The notes beneath the pieces were generated by a model, which had not been told where the DNA came from, ran no database searches, and saw nothing but the letters and a program-made list of their open reading frames with translations. Below are positions 53,280 through 61,348 of a DNA stretch of 64,000 nucleotides, piece by piece. The translations under genes were made by a program, and so were the position numbers. Positions within the stretch are counted from its first letter, which is position 1; each line of letters opens with the position of its first letter. Source of the DNA: Streptomyces sp. ALI-76-A (lineage in GTDB: Bacteria; Actinomycetota; Actinomycetes; Streptomycetales; Streptomycetaceae); NCBI RefSeq assembly GCF_030287445.1, contig NZ_JASVWB010000002.1, forward strand, positions 3,348,001-3,412,000, written 5' to 3'.

Positions 53280-55382
53280 TCACCCCGCTCCGGGCGGCCC
53301 CGCGTCCCGGGCCCGGAGCACCTCCACCAGCGCGTGCAGCCTCGGCGACGCCGCGAGCTCCTCCAGGGTCACCGGCTTCCCCTCCGCGTCCGCGATCGGC
53401 AGGCGCCAGTTCGGATACTGGTCCCAGGTGCCGGGGAGGTTCTGGGGGCGGCGGTCGCCGACGGTGTCGGGGAGCCAGACGCCGAGCATGCGGGCCGGGG
53501 TGCGCAGCAGGAAGCGGTGCACGGCCTGGATCTCCGCCTCCTCCGAGGACGGGTCGGTGCCGCCGCCGCTGCCCTGAAGGAGGCCGAGCCGGGCGAGCAG
53601 CTCCAGCCACTCCGCCGCGTCCGCCGCCGCCTCGGCCCGCTCCTCCTCCAGGGGCCGGGTCAACAGGCCCAGTCGGTCGCGGAGTTCGACGTGTTCGCCG
53701 GTGAGGCGGGAGGCGGTGGGCGGCAGGTCGTGGGTGGTGGCGGTGGCCAGGCAGTCGGCCCGCCAGTGGTCGGGGGGCAGCGGACGGCCGTCCCCCTCCC
53801 AGTCCCGCTCGAACCACAGGACCGACGTGCCGAGCACACCCCGCTCGCGCAGCGACTCCCGCACACCCGGTTCCACGGTGCCCAGGTCCTCGCCGATCAC
53901 CACCGCCCCGGCCCGTGAGGCCTCCAGCACGAGGACGGCGAGCATGGCCTCGGCGTCGTAGTGGACGTACGTGCCGTCCGTGGGTGCCTCGCCCAGCGGG
54001 ACCCACCACAGGCGGAACAGTCCCATGACGTGGTCGATGCGCAGGGCGCCGGCGTAACGGAACAGCGCCCTGAGCAGGGCGCGGAAGGGCGCGTAGCCGG
54101 ACTCGGCCAGGCGGTCCGGGCGCCAGGGCGGCAGGCCCCAGTCCTGGCCGCGCGCGTTGAACGCGTCCGGAGGGGCGCCGACCGACATGCCCGCCGCGAA
54201 GTACTCCTGCTGCGCCCACGCGTCCGCGCCGCCGGGGTGCACGCCCACCGCCAGGTCGTGGACGATGCCCACCGGCATGCCCGCCTCGCGTGCCGCGCGC
54301 TGGGCGGCGGTGAGCTGGGTGTCGGTGAGCCAGGCGAGCAGGGAGTAGAAGTCCACCCGGTCCATCAGCTCCCGGCGGGCGCGCGCGGTGTCGGCCGAGC
54401 GCGGGTCGCGCAGGCCGGCCGGCCACCGGTGCCAGTCGGAGCCGTGCACCTCGGCGAGCGCGTACCAGGTGGCGTGGTCCTCCAGGGCCTCGCCCTGCTC
54501 GGCGAGGTAGTCGCAGTAGGCGGCGCGCCGGCCCGGACCGAGCGGTACCTCCCGCACCAGCTCCAGCGCCTCCCGCTTGAGCTCCCACACGGCGTCCCGG
54601 TCGATCAGCGCGCCCTTCTCCAGCACCGACGCGCTCAGCCGCTCCGCCCGCTCCGCCAGGCCCCGCGCTGCCGCGCGGTCGGCGACCTGCGCGTACTCGG
54701 GGATGTCCGCCACCCGCAGGTGGACCGGGTCGGGGAAGCGGCGCGAGGAGGGCCGGTAGGGGGAGGGGTCCGTGGGGGTGCCGAGCACGGCCGCGTGCAA
54801 CGGGTTGACCTGAACGAATCCGGCGCCGAGCGCGCGGCCGGCCCAGGAGGCCAGTTCGGCGAGGTCACCGAGGTCGCCCATGCCCCAGGAGTGCCGGGAC
54901 AGAAGGGAGTAGAGCTGGACGAGCAGGCCGTACGAGCGTCCGGGGGGCGCGGGCAGCCGGGCCGGGGCGACGACCAGGTGGGCTTCGGCGGTGCGGCCGT
55001 CGGGGGCGGTGGCGGTCAGCCGGTGGAGTCCGGGCGGGAGCTGGTCGGCGGCGGCGCGGGTCTCGCCCTGTTCGGTGGTGACGCGCAGCCGGGTGCCGGC
55101 CGGGAGGGCGTCGAGGGCGGCGCACGGGCCGCCGCTCCAGCGCACGACGGTGGGCGGCAGCAGCCGCTCGCGCAGCTCCCGCTCCCGGGCGGCGAGCGCG
55201 GCGCGGACCGCCTCGGGGGTGTCGACGGCGACGCCCAGGGCGGTCAGGGTGCGGGTGACGGCGGTCGCCGAGGCCGCGACCGTACGGTCCGGGGAAGGGC
55301 TGAAGGAGGTGGCCACGCCGTAGAGCACGGCGAGCCTGGACAGATCCTCGGAGGGCGGCTCGGCCGGCCGGGGCGCGGTCAT
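53280..55382 (-). CDS. malQ: 4-alpha-glucanotransferase (amylomaltase)
   Basis: GH77 enzyme that transfers maltosyl and longer alpha-1,4-glucan segments, for maltodextrin and glycogen metabolism in the cytoplasm. 700 aa with an actinobacterial N-terminal extension (about 1-150). Catalytic motifs: RIDHVMGLFRLWW (nucleophile Asp), VIGEDLGTVEPGV (acid/base Glu), and TTHDLPPTA (transition-state Asp). ATG 55382 directly follows the TAG of the 83-aa upstream ORF, so translation is probably coupled. No other mal genes adjoin. Confidence 0.95.
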   Translation of the reverse strand: MTAPRPAEPPSEDLSRLAVLYGVATSFSPSPDRTVAASATAVTRTLTALGVAVDTPEAVRAALAARERELRERLLPPTVVRWSGGPCAALDALPAGTRLRVTTEQGETRAAADQLPPGLHRLTATAPDGRTAEAHLVVAPARLPAPPGRSYGLLVQLYSLLSRHSWGMGDLGDLAELASWAGRALGAGFVQVNPLHAAVLGTPTDPSPYRPSSRRFPDPVHLRVADIPEYAQVADRAAARGLAERAERLSASVLEKGALIDRDAVWELKREALELVREVPLGPGRRAAYCDYLAEQGEALEDHATWYALAEVHGSDWHRWPAGLRDPRSADTARARRELMDRVDFYSLLAWLTDTQLTAAQRAAREAGMPVGIVHDLAVGVHPGGADAWAQQEYFAAGMSVGAPPDAFNARGQDWGLPPWRPDRLAESGYAPFRALLRALFRYAGALRIDHVMGLFRLWWVPLGEAPTDGTYVHYDAEAMLAVLVLEASRAGAVVIGEDLGTVEPGVRESLRERGVLGTSVLWFERDWEGDGRPLPPDHWRADCLATATTHDLPPTASRLTGEHVELRDRLGLLTRPLEEERAEAAADAAEWLELLARLGLLQGSGGGTDPSSEEAEIQAVHRFLLRTPARMLGVWLPDTVGDRRPQNLPGTWDQYPNWRLPIADAEGKPVTLEELAASPRLHALVEVLRARDAGPPGAG

Positions 55383-55634
55383 CTACGGCTCCGCGTGGGT
55401 ATCGGACTCGCTGGTCAGCGGGGCGGCGTCGGCGAGCGGCGGCTCGCTGGTCAGGGGTTCGGCGTCGGGCAGGGGCGGTTCGCTGGTGAGCGGGGCCTCG
55501 CCGCAGGCGCCCTCCGCGCTGAACACGCACAGGTGGAGTTCGGGCACGGCGGACGGCTCCGCCTCGGGCAGGGCGGACCGGTCCGCCCCGGGTTTGGAGA
55601 GGGCCGAGAGCAGAAGGTGTGCCGATGCGGCCAC
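55383..55634 (-). CDS. 83-aa repeat-bearing ORF coupled to malQ
   Basis: Starts at GTG 55634 with AAGGAGG 6 nt upstream and ends in a TAG abutting the malQ ATG. Residues 47-78 are three copies of a 12-residue acidic unit (APLTSEPPLPDA, EPLTSEPPLADA, APLTSESD), encoded by 36-bp tandem repeats (55401-55496). The N-terminal part is LLLSALSKPGAD-like with two cysteines (Cys36, Cys44). I recognise no family. The good ribosome site and tight coupling argue for translation; it may mainly deliver ribosomes to malQ. A longer frame to 55706 lacks a ribosome site. Confidence 0.6.
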   Translation of the reverse strand: MAASAHLLLSALSKPGADRSALPEAEPSAVPELHLCVFSAEGACGEAPLTSEPPLPDAEPLTSEPPLADAAPLTSESDTHAEP

Positions 55635-55845
55635 GGGTGCCTCCTTGTCGAGTACGACGAGCGGATACCGCAGCCCTACCCAGTGGCCGCGGCGGCAGAC
55701 GTACACGAGGGAACAACGTGCCTCTCGTCACATTCCGTTCCGTTGCGGTACTTCCAGACTGGGACACATTCCGCGTGAAGGCCACTTCCGTCGGCCGGAG
55801 GGCGCCGGCGTCGGGCCTCGGGGCCCGGACGGGCGGCGCGGTTCG

Positions 55846-55869
55846 TGAACCGTGCGCTCCGCGGCCGTC
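55846..55869 (+). promoter_or_regulatory. ECF-type promoter before the 55.9-kb sigma operon
   Basis: TGAAC (55846-55850), 15-nt spacer, CGTC (55866-55869): the classic ECF spacing and elements, 31-54 bp before the sigma start codon. Suggests autoregulation of the operon. Confidence 0.55.
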
Positions 55870-55899
55870 GATAGACGGGGTGTGAGACTGTCTCGCCCC

Positions 55900-56556
55900 A
55901 TGGGGGGCCACCGCGAGAAGGACGCAGGGGATGCCGCCGACGCAGGGGACGCGAGGGAGGCGGGGGACCAGGGGGAGGCGGGGACTTCGGACGCGACGCT
56001 CCTGCGGGCGGTCGCGGCCGGGGACTCGGCGGCGATGGCCGCGCTGTACGACCGGCACGCGGGGTGGCTGCACGCGCGGCTGACCCGGCGCTGCGCCGAT
56101 CCGGAGGTCGTGCGCGAGGTGCTCCAGGACACCTTCGTGACCGTGTGGCGGTCGGCGGCCGGCCATCGCGGCGAGGTGGCCGGCGGCTGGCTGTGGACGA
56201 TCGCCGCGCGCCGTCTGGTGGACGCCCGCCGGGTGCACGAGCGGGCCGCGCGCGCGGCGGCGCCCCTGGAGCCGGCGGACCGCGGGTACCCGTCCGCGGC
56301 GACCGCCCCCTCCGCGGAGGAACGGGTGCTGGCGTCGCTGGAGTACGGCGATGTGGGCACCGCCCTGGACCGGATCTCGCCGGAGCTGCGCGAGGTGCTG
56401 CGCGCGACGGTCGTCGACGGGCTGACCACCCGCGAGACCGCCAGGCTGCTCGGCATCCCGGAGGGGACCGTCAAGTCCCGGGCGATGCGCGCCCGCGCCG
56501 AACTGCGCGCGGCCCTCGCCCGGTTGAACCCGTCACTTCTGGGAGGCACGGCATGA
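55900..56556 (+). CDS. ECF-type RNA polymerase sigma factor
   Basis: 218 aa from ATG 55900 (an in-frame GTG at 55882 would add six residues; neither has a good ribosome site). After an acidic Gly/Ala/Asp leader come region 2 (LYDRHAGWLHARLTRR ... VLQDTFVTVWRSA, WLWTIAARRLVDARR) and region 4 (LDRISPELREVLRATVV, GIPEGTVKSRAMRAR). Its TGA overlaps the ATG of the zinc anti-sigma gene (ATGA). An ECF-type promoter 31 bp upstream suggests positive feedback. First gene of a five-gene coupled operon ending in an ABC transporter. Confidence 0.92.
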   Translation: MGGHREKDAGDAADAGDAREAGDQGEAGTSDATLLRAVAAGDSAAMAALYDRHAGWLHARLTRRCADPEVVREVLQDTFVTVWRSAAGHRGEVAGGWLWTIAARRLVDARRVHERAARAAAPLEPADRGYPSAATAPSAEERVLASLEYGDVGTALDRISPELREVLRATVVDGLTTRETARLLGIPEGTVKSRAMRARAELRAALARLNPSLLGGTA

Positions 56557-57512
56557 CCGGCTGGCACGCGTCCGACGACCTCGTCACCCGCTACGGTGAC
56601 GGCTCACTGCCGGAGCCGGACGCCTGGTCCCTGGAGAAACACCTGGAGAGCTGCGTCCGGTGCGCGACCCGCGTGTCCCACGCGGTCCGCGGGACGCCGG
56701 CCGGGGTGGTTCTGGCGGAGGTTCGGGAGGTGGTCCTGGGGGCGGCTCCGGCAGCCTCGGCGGCTCCCCAGGCCACGGCGGCCCAGGCGGCACTGCCCGC
56801 TCCCACTCCTCCCGGGCCCCGCGCCCCGGCCGTCACCCCGTCGCGGGCCCGCCTCCCGCGGCCCCTCGTCCTTCCCGCCCCCGGCCCCCGCCTCGCCCAT
56901 GTCCTGTGGTCCGCCGGGCCCGCCGTGCGCGGGGCCTGGCTGCCGGCCGTGCTGCTCGTGGCCTTCGGCGCGGTCGCCCTCGCGTACGGGGCCGAGGTCA
57001 CCGGCGTACGGACCCTGCTGCTGGCCGTCGCCCCCGTCGTACCGGTCGCCGGGGTCGCGTTGTCCTACGGGGCGCACGCCGATCCGCTGTACGAGATCAC
57101 CGCGGCCACCCCGTCGGCCGGGCTGCGGCTGGTGCTGACCCGGACGGCCGCCGTGCTCGCGGTGAGCCTGCCGCTGCTGACCCTCGCCGGAGTGCTGGTG
57201 CCGTCCTCGGGGGCGCCGGGTGCCGCCGCCTGGCTGCTGCCGGGGCTCGCGCTCACGCTGGTGTCGCTGGCGCTGGCCGGCTATGTCGGCCGGCCGGCGG
57301 CGACGGCCGTGACCGCCGGCGGCTGGCTGTGCGCCGTGCTCGCGCCGGTGCTCGTCGCGCCGGGCGGCCGGCTGACGGCCCGCCTGGCGGAGCAGCTCGC
57401 GTACTGCCTCGACGGCGCCCCGGCACAGGGTGCCTGGGCGGCGGCGGCCGTCCTGTCCGCCGTCCTGCTGGCCGCCCGCCGGTCCGCCTACGACCACCTG
57501 GCACGGCGTTGA
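56553..57512 (+). CDS. Zinc-binding anti-sigma factor with multi-span membrane domain
   Basis: 319 aa. The N-terminal anti-sigma zinc motif H-x3-C-x2-C is clear (His30, Cys34, Cys37 in EKHLESCVRC). It is followed by a Pro/Ala linker and about six membrane spans (from about residue 125) that make up most of the protein. Most ECF anti-sigma factors have a single span, so the polytopic domain may sense a membrane-soluble signal or the state of the adjacent ABC transporter. Start overlaps the sigma stop by 4 nt. It precedes the ATPase gene by 68 bp. Confidence 0.88.
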   Translation: MTGWHASDDLVTRYGDGSLPEPDAWSLEKHLESCVRCATRVSHAVRGTPAGVVLAEVREVVLGAAPAASAAPQATAAQAALPAPTPPGPRAPAVTPSRARLPRPLVLPAPGPRLAHVLWSAGPAVRGAWLPAVLLVAFGAVALAYGAEVTGVRTLLLAVAPVVPVAGVALSYGAHADPLYEITAATPSAGLRLVLTRTAAVLAVSLPLLTLAGVLVPSSGAPGAAAWLLPGLALTLVSLALAGYVGRPAATAVTAGGWLCAVLAPVLVAPGGRLTARLAEQLAYCLDGAPAQGAWAAAAVLSAVLLAARRSAYDHLARR

Positions 57513-57580
57513 CCCCGGCCGGAGACGGATCCCGCCCGCGGCGCGCCCACCATGCCCCGCTTCCCACGTCTGGAGAACCG

Positions 57581-58369
57581 TTGAGCACGATACGAGTGAC
57601 CGGGCTGCGCGTCCGGCACCGCAGAACCGTCGCCCTCGACTCGGTGGACCTCGACTTCGCCCCCGGTGTGCACGGCCTGCTCGGGCCGAACGGCGCCGGG
57701 AAGACCTCCCTGATCCGCGTCCTGGCCACGGTCGCCGCGCCGGCCGGCGGCACGGTGGAGCTGCTCGGGGCCGATGTCCGCGACCGCCGCGAGCGGGCCG
57801 CGGTACGGCGGCGGCTGGGCTACCTGCCGCAGGAGTTCGGCTACTACCCGGGCTTCACCGTGCGGGAGTTCGTCGCCTACGTGGCCTGGCTGAAGGAGAT
57901 GCCCGCCGCCGGGACCCCGGCCGCCGTCGAACGGGCCGTCGCCCGCGTCGGTCTCGCCGACCGGATCGACGCCAAGGTGAAGACACTGTCCGGCGGCATG
58001 GTCCGCCGTGTCGGCATCGCGCAGGCCATCGTCAACGACCCCGACGTACTGCTGCTCGACGAGCCGACCGCCGGCCTCGACCCGGAGCAGCGCGTGGAGT
58101 TCCGCGCGCTGCTGCGCGAGCTGGGCGGCTCGTCCACCGTCATCGTCTCCACCCACCTGGTGGAGGACGTGGCGGCGGCCTGCACCGAGGTCACCCTGGT
58201 CGAGGCGGGCCGGGTCGCCTACCGCGGCACGCCCGAGTCGCTCTCCGGGCTCGGCGAGGCGGCCGACGGCGTCGGCGACAACCCGATCGAGCGCGGCTAC
58301 ACCGCCGCCCTGCGCGCCCACCGCGCGTGCGCCGCACCGGCCCCGGCACTCGAAGGGACGGCGCGATGA
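57581..58369 (+). CDS. ABC transporter ATP-binding protein
   Basis: 262 aa from TTG 57581 with TGGAGAACC 2-10 nt upstream. Walker A GPNGAGKTS, Q-loop GYLPQEFGYYPGF, signature LSGGMVRR, Walker B VLLLDEPTAGLD and the H-loop STHLVEDV are all intact. This is the ABC-2/drug-export type rather than an importer. Its TGA overlaps the next gene's ATG (ATGA). Co-transcribed with the sigma/anti-sigma genes, so the sigma factor probably controls this transporter. Confidence 0.93.
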   Translation: MSTIRVTGLRVRHRRTVALDSVDLDFAPGVHGLLGPNGAGKTSLIRVLATVAAPAGGTVELLGADVRDRRERAAVRRRLGYLPQEFGYYPGFTVREFVAYVAWLKEMPAAGTPAAVERAVARVGLADRIDAKVKTLSGGMVRRVGIAQAIVNDPDVLLLDEPTAGLDPEQRVEFRALLRELGGSSTVIVSTHLVEDVAAACTEVTLVEAGRVAYRGTPESLSGLGEAADGVGDNPIERGYTAALRAHRACAAPAPALEGTAR

Positions 58370-59724
58370 CCCTCGCGACGGAGAACGGACGAGAGACCTC
58401 GACGCACCCCGCGCGTCCCCGGCGCCCCCGCCACCCGCTGCGCGCGGAACTCGTCCGCGGCTTCGGGCCGTGGGCGGGGGCCGCCGTCCTGCTGATGTTC
58501 GCCGTCACGCTGGCGACCAGCGCCGAGCAGTGGCAGGGCGACTGGGCCGAGACCCGCGAGAAGCTGCACGCGGCGGCGGGACTGCTCGGCGTCCCGCTGG
58601 CGCTGGCCGCGGGTTGCTGGCAGGGCGGACGCGAGCGCAGACGCGGTACCGAGGAGCTGTGGGCGGTGTCCGCGCGGAGCCCGCTCGCCCGGCTGCTGGC
58701 GTCGGCGCTGCCGCAGGCGCTGTGGGTGATCGCCGGGTACACGGTCGCGGTCGTCCTCGCGTGGCTCGCCACCTGGTACTGCGCCACGGGCGACAGTCCC
58801 TACGTGATCGCGCCGCTCACGGACGCCGCCGTCCTGGCCTCGGGTGTCGTGGCGGGCCAGGTCGTGGGCCGGCTGGTGGCCTGGCGGCTCGCGGCACCGC
58901 TGCTGGCGGTGGGCGCGTACGTCTCCATCGGCCTCCTCTCGTACAGCGGCGGCGACAACCCCCTCGTCCCGCTGTCCCCCGTCCCCGACGGCACGACCGA
59001 CTCGGTCCCGGTGTGGTGGCAGCCGGTGGCGATGGTGGGGTGGACGGGAGGTCTCGCGGCCGGCGCGGTCCTCGCCCACGCCGCCCGCCGCCGGGGGTTC
59101 GCGGTGCTGCCGCTGGCCGCCGCGACCGCCGCGGCCACGCTGCTGGTGCAGACCGGCGACGACGCGTGGCACACCGGCGCGATCGCCCGCCGCCAGGTGT
59201 GCGACACCTCCACCACCCCGCAGATCTGCGTGAACGCCCGCCACGAGAGGCTGCTGCCGCAGGTCACGGACGCCCTGTCCGGACTCACCGGCCGCCTGGA
59301 GGGGGTGCGGAACCTGCCCGTGCGGTTCGAGGACCTTCCGGGGCCGCCGGCGCGGGACGAGGTCGAGCTGCCGATGCTCACGCCGGTCGGCTGGTCCGTC
59401 GTGCGCGGTGAGCTGGCCGATCCCCGGGAGTACGCGTGGGCCGCCGGGATGTCGCTGTACGGCCGGATCGAGTGCGAGGAGCCGCATCCGTCGCTGGACG
59501 CGGTCGACAACGCCGTGGAGTACTATCTGGCGCCCAGCCCGATGGAGCGGCGCTTCGACGAGCAGTACGCCACCAGGGGCGAGGCCGAGCGCGCCGAGCT
59601 CAGGGCCCGGCTCGACGCCCGCGCCCGGCTGAAGGCGATGGGTGAGCAGGAGCGCCGCGACTGGCTGTCGGCGTACTTCGCCACGACCGACGAGTGCGCC
59701 CCGGGCAGGGTGCCGGCGCTGTGA
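58366..59724 (+). CDS. ABC-2-like permease with large extracellular C-terminal domain
   Basis: 452 aa. About seven hydrophobic segments between residues 35 and 265 are followed by a soluble domain of about 185 residues that starts VQTGDDAWHTGAIARRQVC. It contains a cysteine pair (QVCDTSTTPQIC) and further cysteines (IECEEP, TDECAP). A CVNARHERLLPQV block resembles the extracellular domain I recall in other Streptomyces ABC-2 permeases. It presumably pairs with the ATPase it overlaps (ATGA). Substrate unknown. The GTGA overlap with the last gene indicates one translation unit. Confidence 0.82.
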   Translation: MTLATENGRETSTHPARPRRPRHPLRAELVRGFGPWAGAAVLLMFAVTLATSAEQWQGDWAETREKLHAAAGLLGVPLALAAGCWQGGRERRRGTEELWAVSARSPLARLLASALPQALWVIAGYTVAVVLAWLATWYCATGDSPYVIAPLTDAAVLASGVVAGQVVGRLVAWRLAAPLLAVGAYVSIGLLSYSGGDNPLVPLSPVPDGTTDSVPVWWQPVAMVGWTGGLAAGAVLAHAARRRGFAVLPLAAATAAATLLVQTGDDAWHTGAIARRQVCDTSTTPQICVNARHERLLPQVTDALSGLTGRLEGVRNLPVRFEDLPGPPARDEVELPMLTPVGWSVVRGELADPREYAWAAGMSLYGRIECEEPHPSLDAVDNAVEYYLAPSPMERRFDEQYATRGEAERAELRARLDARARLKAMGEQERRDWLSAYFATTDECAPGRVPAL

Positions 59725-60371
59725 CCGACGGCCTCGGGCTGTACGCCCGCTCGCGCTCCGGCACCGCGCTCGACGGTCCGCTCCTCCACGCCCGCTCGCG
59801 TGCTCTCCCGCGCGCCCTCGCCGCGCTCCTCGCCACCGCCGCCCTCGCCGTGTGGGCGGCGCACGGCCTGGACGCCTACGTGGATCCGTTCCGGCGGGTG
59901 CCGGTCGTGGCGCTGGCCCCGCTGTTCGCCGCCGCGGTGACCGGGACGAGCCTGCACTCCGCGTCCGACGAGCTGGACCGTACGGCGGTGCGCCCCTGGT
60001 GGCCGCGGCGGGCGGTCCACCTGCTGGCCCTGACCGCGCTCGCCGCGGCCCTGCTGTCGGTGGCGGTGCTCGGGCACGCCTCCGTGTTCGGGCCGCCCGC
60101 GATGGTCCGCAACACCCTCGGCTGTACGGGCCTGACGGCGGCCGCCGCCGTGCTGTTCGGCGCCCGGCTGAGCTGGCTGCCGGCGTTCGGCTACGTCAGC
60201 GCGGTGTACCTGGGGTCGGCCGGCGCGCACGGCCGGGTGAGCGCGGTGTGGACGTGGCCGGTGCAGCCGGGCGCCGGGCTGCTCCCCTGGGTGACGGCGG
60301 TGTCCCTGTTCGTGGCGGGCGGGACGCTGTACGTGGTGCGCGGGGCGCGGGCACAGGGGCCGCGCGGCTGA
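59721..60371 (+). CDS. Membrane protein, second transporter subunit
   Basis: 216 aa from a GTG overlapping the preceding TGA. Six predicted spans (starting ALAALLATAALAVWAAHGL), no soluble domain, no recognisable family motif. By position and overlap it is the second transmembrane subunit of the ABC transporter. Last gene of the operon; a terminator hairpin and the convergent HNH gene follow. Confidence 0.8.
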   Translation: MTDGLGLYARSRSGTALDGPLLHARSRALPRALAALLATAALAVWAAHGLDAYVDPFRRVPVVALAPLFAAAVTGTSLHSASDELDRTAVRPWWPRRAVHLLALTALAAALLSVAVLGHASVFGPPAMVRNTLGCTGLTAAAAVLFGARLSWLPAFGYVSAVYLGSAGAHGRVSAVWTWPVQPGAGLLPWVTAVSLFVAGGTLYVVRGARAQGPRG

Positions 60372-60395
60372 GTCGCCGGGCGCGGGCACGGCGAG

Positions 60396-60425
60396 GGGCC
60401 CCGCGCCCTGGACGGCGTGGGGCCC
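60396..60425. terminator. Terminator between the ABC operon and the HNH gene
   Basis: GGGCCCCGCGCC / GGCGTGGGGCCC stem (one mismatch) with a 6-nt loop between convergent genes. A second possible stem, GCCCGGATCG / CGATCCGGGC (60460-60499), overlaps the end of the HNH gene. Confidence 0.65.
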
Positions 60426-60472
60426 GTGGGCCACCGGACGGGTCCCCGGGTATACGAAAGCCCGGATCGTCG

Positions 60473-61009
60473 TCAGGCAGAGATGCCGTCGATCCGGGCC
60501 AGGGCGTCGTCCGCGCCGTACGGCTGCAAGTACGGCAGCCAGCGCGGATCCCTATGGCCGGTCCCGATGATGCGCCAGGCCAGGCCGGTGGGCGGGGCGG
60601 GTTTGTGACGCAGCCGCCAGCCGATCTCGACGAGATGGCGGTCGGCCTTGACGTGGTTGCAGCGACGGCAGGACGCGACGACGTTGTCCCAGACGTGCTT
60701 GCCCCCGCGGCTGCGCGGGATGACGTGGTCGACGCTGGTTGCGACGCCACCGCAGTACATGCACCGGCCCCCGTCACGGGCGAAGAGCGCCCGCCGGGTG
60801 AGCGGAACGGGCCCCCGGTAGGGAACCCGGACGAACCGCTTGAGCCGGACCACGCTGGGTGCGGGGACAGTGACGGTCGCGCTGTGCATGAAGGCGCCGG
60901 ACTCCTCGAGGCACACGGCCTTGTTCTCCAGGACGAGGATCAGCGCGCGGCGCAGTGGTACGACGCCGAGCGGCTCGTACGACGCGTTCAGGACCAGGAC
61001 ATGCGGCAC
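60473..61009 (-). CDS. HNH endonuclease
   Basis: 178 aa from GTG 61009 with AAGGAGG 6 nt upstream. The beta-beta-alpha metal nuclease motif is complete: CMYCG (83-87), SVDHVIPRSRGG with catalytic His95, VWDN, and CRRCNHVK (114-121), giving a CxxC...CxxC structural zinc plus HNH. The N-terminal PHVLVLNASYEPLGVVPLRR is characteristic of a conserved actinobacterial/cyanobacterial stand-alone HNH family with no proven role. No restriction-methylation or phage genes nearby, so it is likely a housekeeping nuclease. Divergent from the MscS gene. Confidence 0.9.
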   Translation of the reverse strand: MPHVLVLNASYEPLGVVPLRRALILVLENKAVCLEESGAFMHSATVTVPAPSVVRLKRFVRVPYRGPVPLTRRALFARDGGRCMYCGGVATSVDHVIPRSRGGKHVWDNVVASCRRCNHVKADRHLVEIGWRLRHKPAPPTGLAWRIIGTGHRDPRWLPYLQPYGADDALARIDGISA

Positions 61010-61348
61010 GGACGGCCTCCTTGGACGCCGGCGGCGCGTGGCTCGCGCCGGGACGATTTCGTAGTCAGTCTCCCCTCATGCCTGGCGGAAGCGCCACCAT
61101 GTCCCCGTAACGGGCTGGGAGTGTTTTCGACCACATCCGGTTCCTCCCCGGGATCACGAACGGTTCATCCCACCTGTTCATCCCCGGGTGGCGGCGTCCT
61201 CTCCCCCGAACATCGCGACGATCCACACACGATGCCCCGATAGTGTGGTGGACCTGCCCCGCCGGTGACCTTTTCGTGACCTTGAACCACGACGGACGAC
61301 CTTGACCACTGCCGGAGGGGCGGACCGCCGCACCTGGAGGTTCCTGCC
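61010..61348. other. 339-bp divergent control region between HNH and MscS genes
   Basis: No gene. It contains TGACCTT at 61266 and 61277 (11-bp period) and CGACCTT at 61297, about two turns on, plus GTTCATC repeated at 61163 and 61176 (13-bp period). These could be binding sites for a regulator that uses direct repeats. The Shine-Dalgarno of MscS is CTGGAGG. Confidence 0.4.

Noticed and set aside
61163..61182. PHO box (PhoP site)
   Set aside because: GTTCATC units are present but spaced 13 bp instead of 11, and they sit before a channel gene with no phosphate link.
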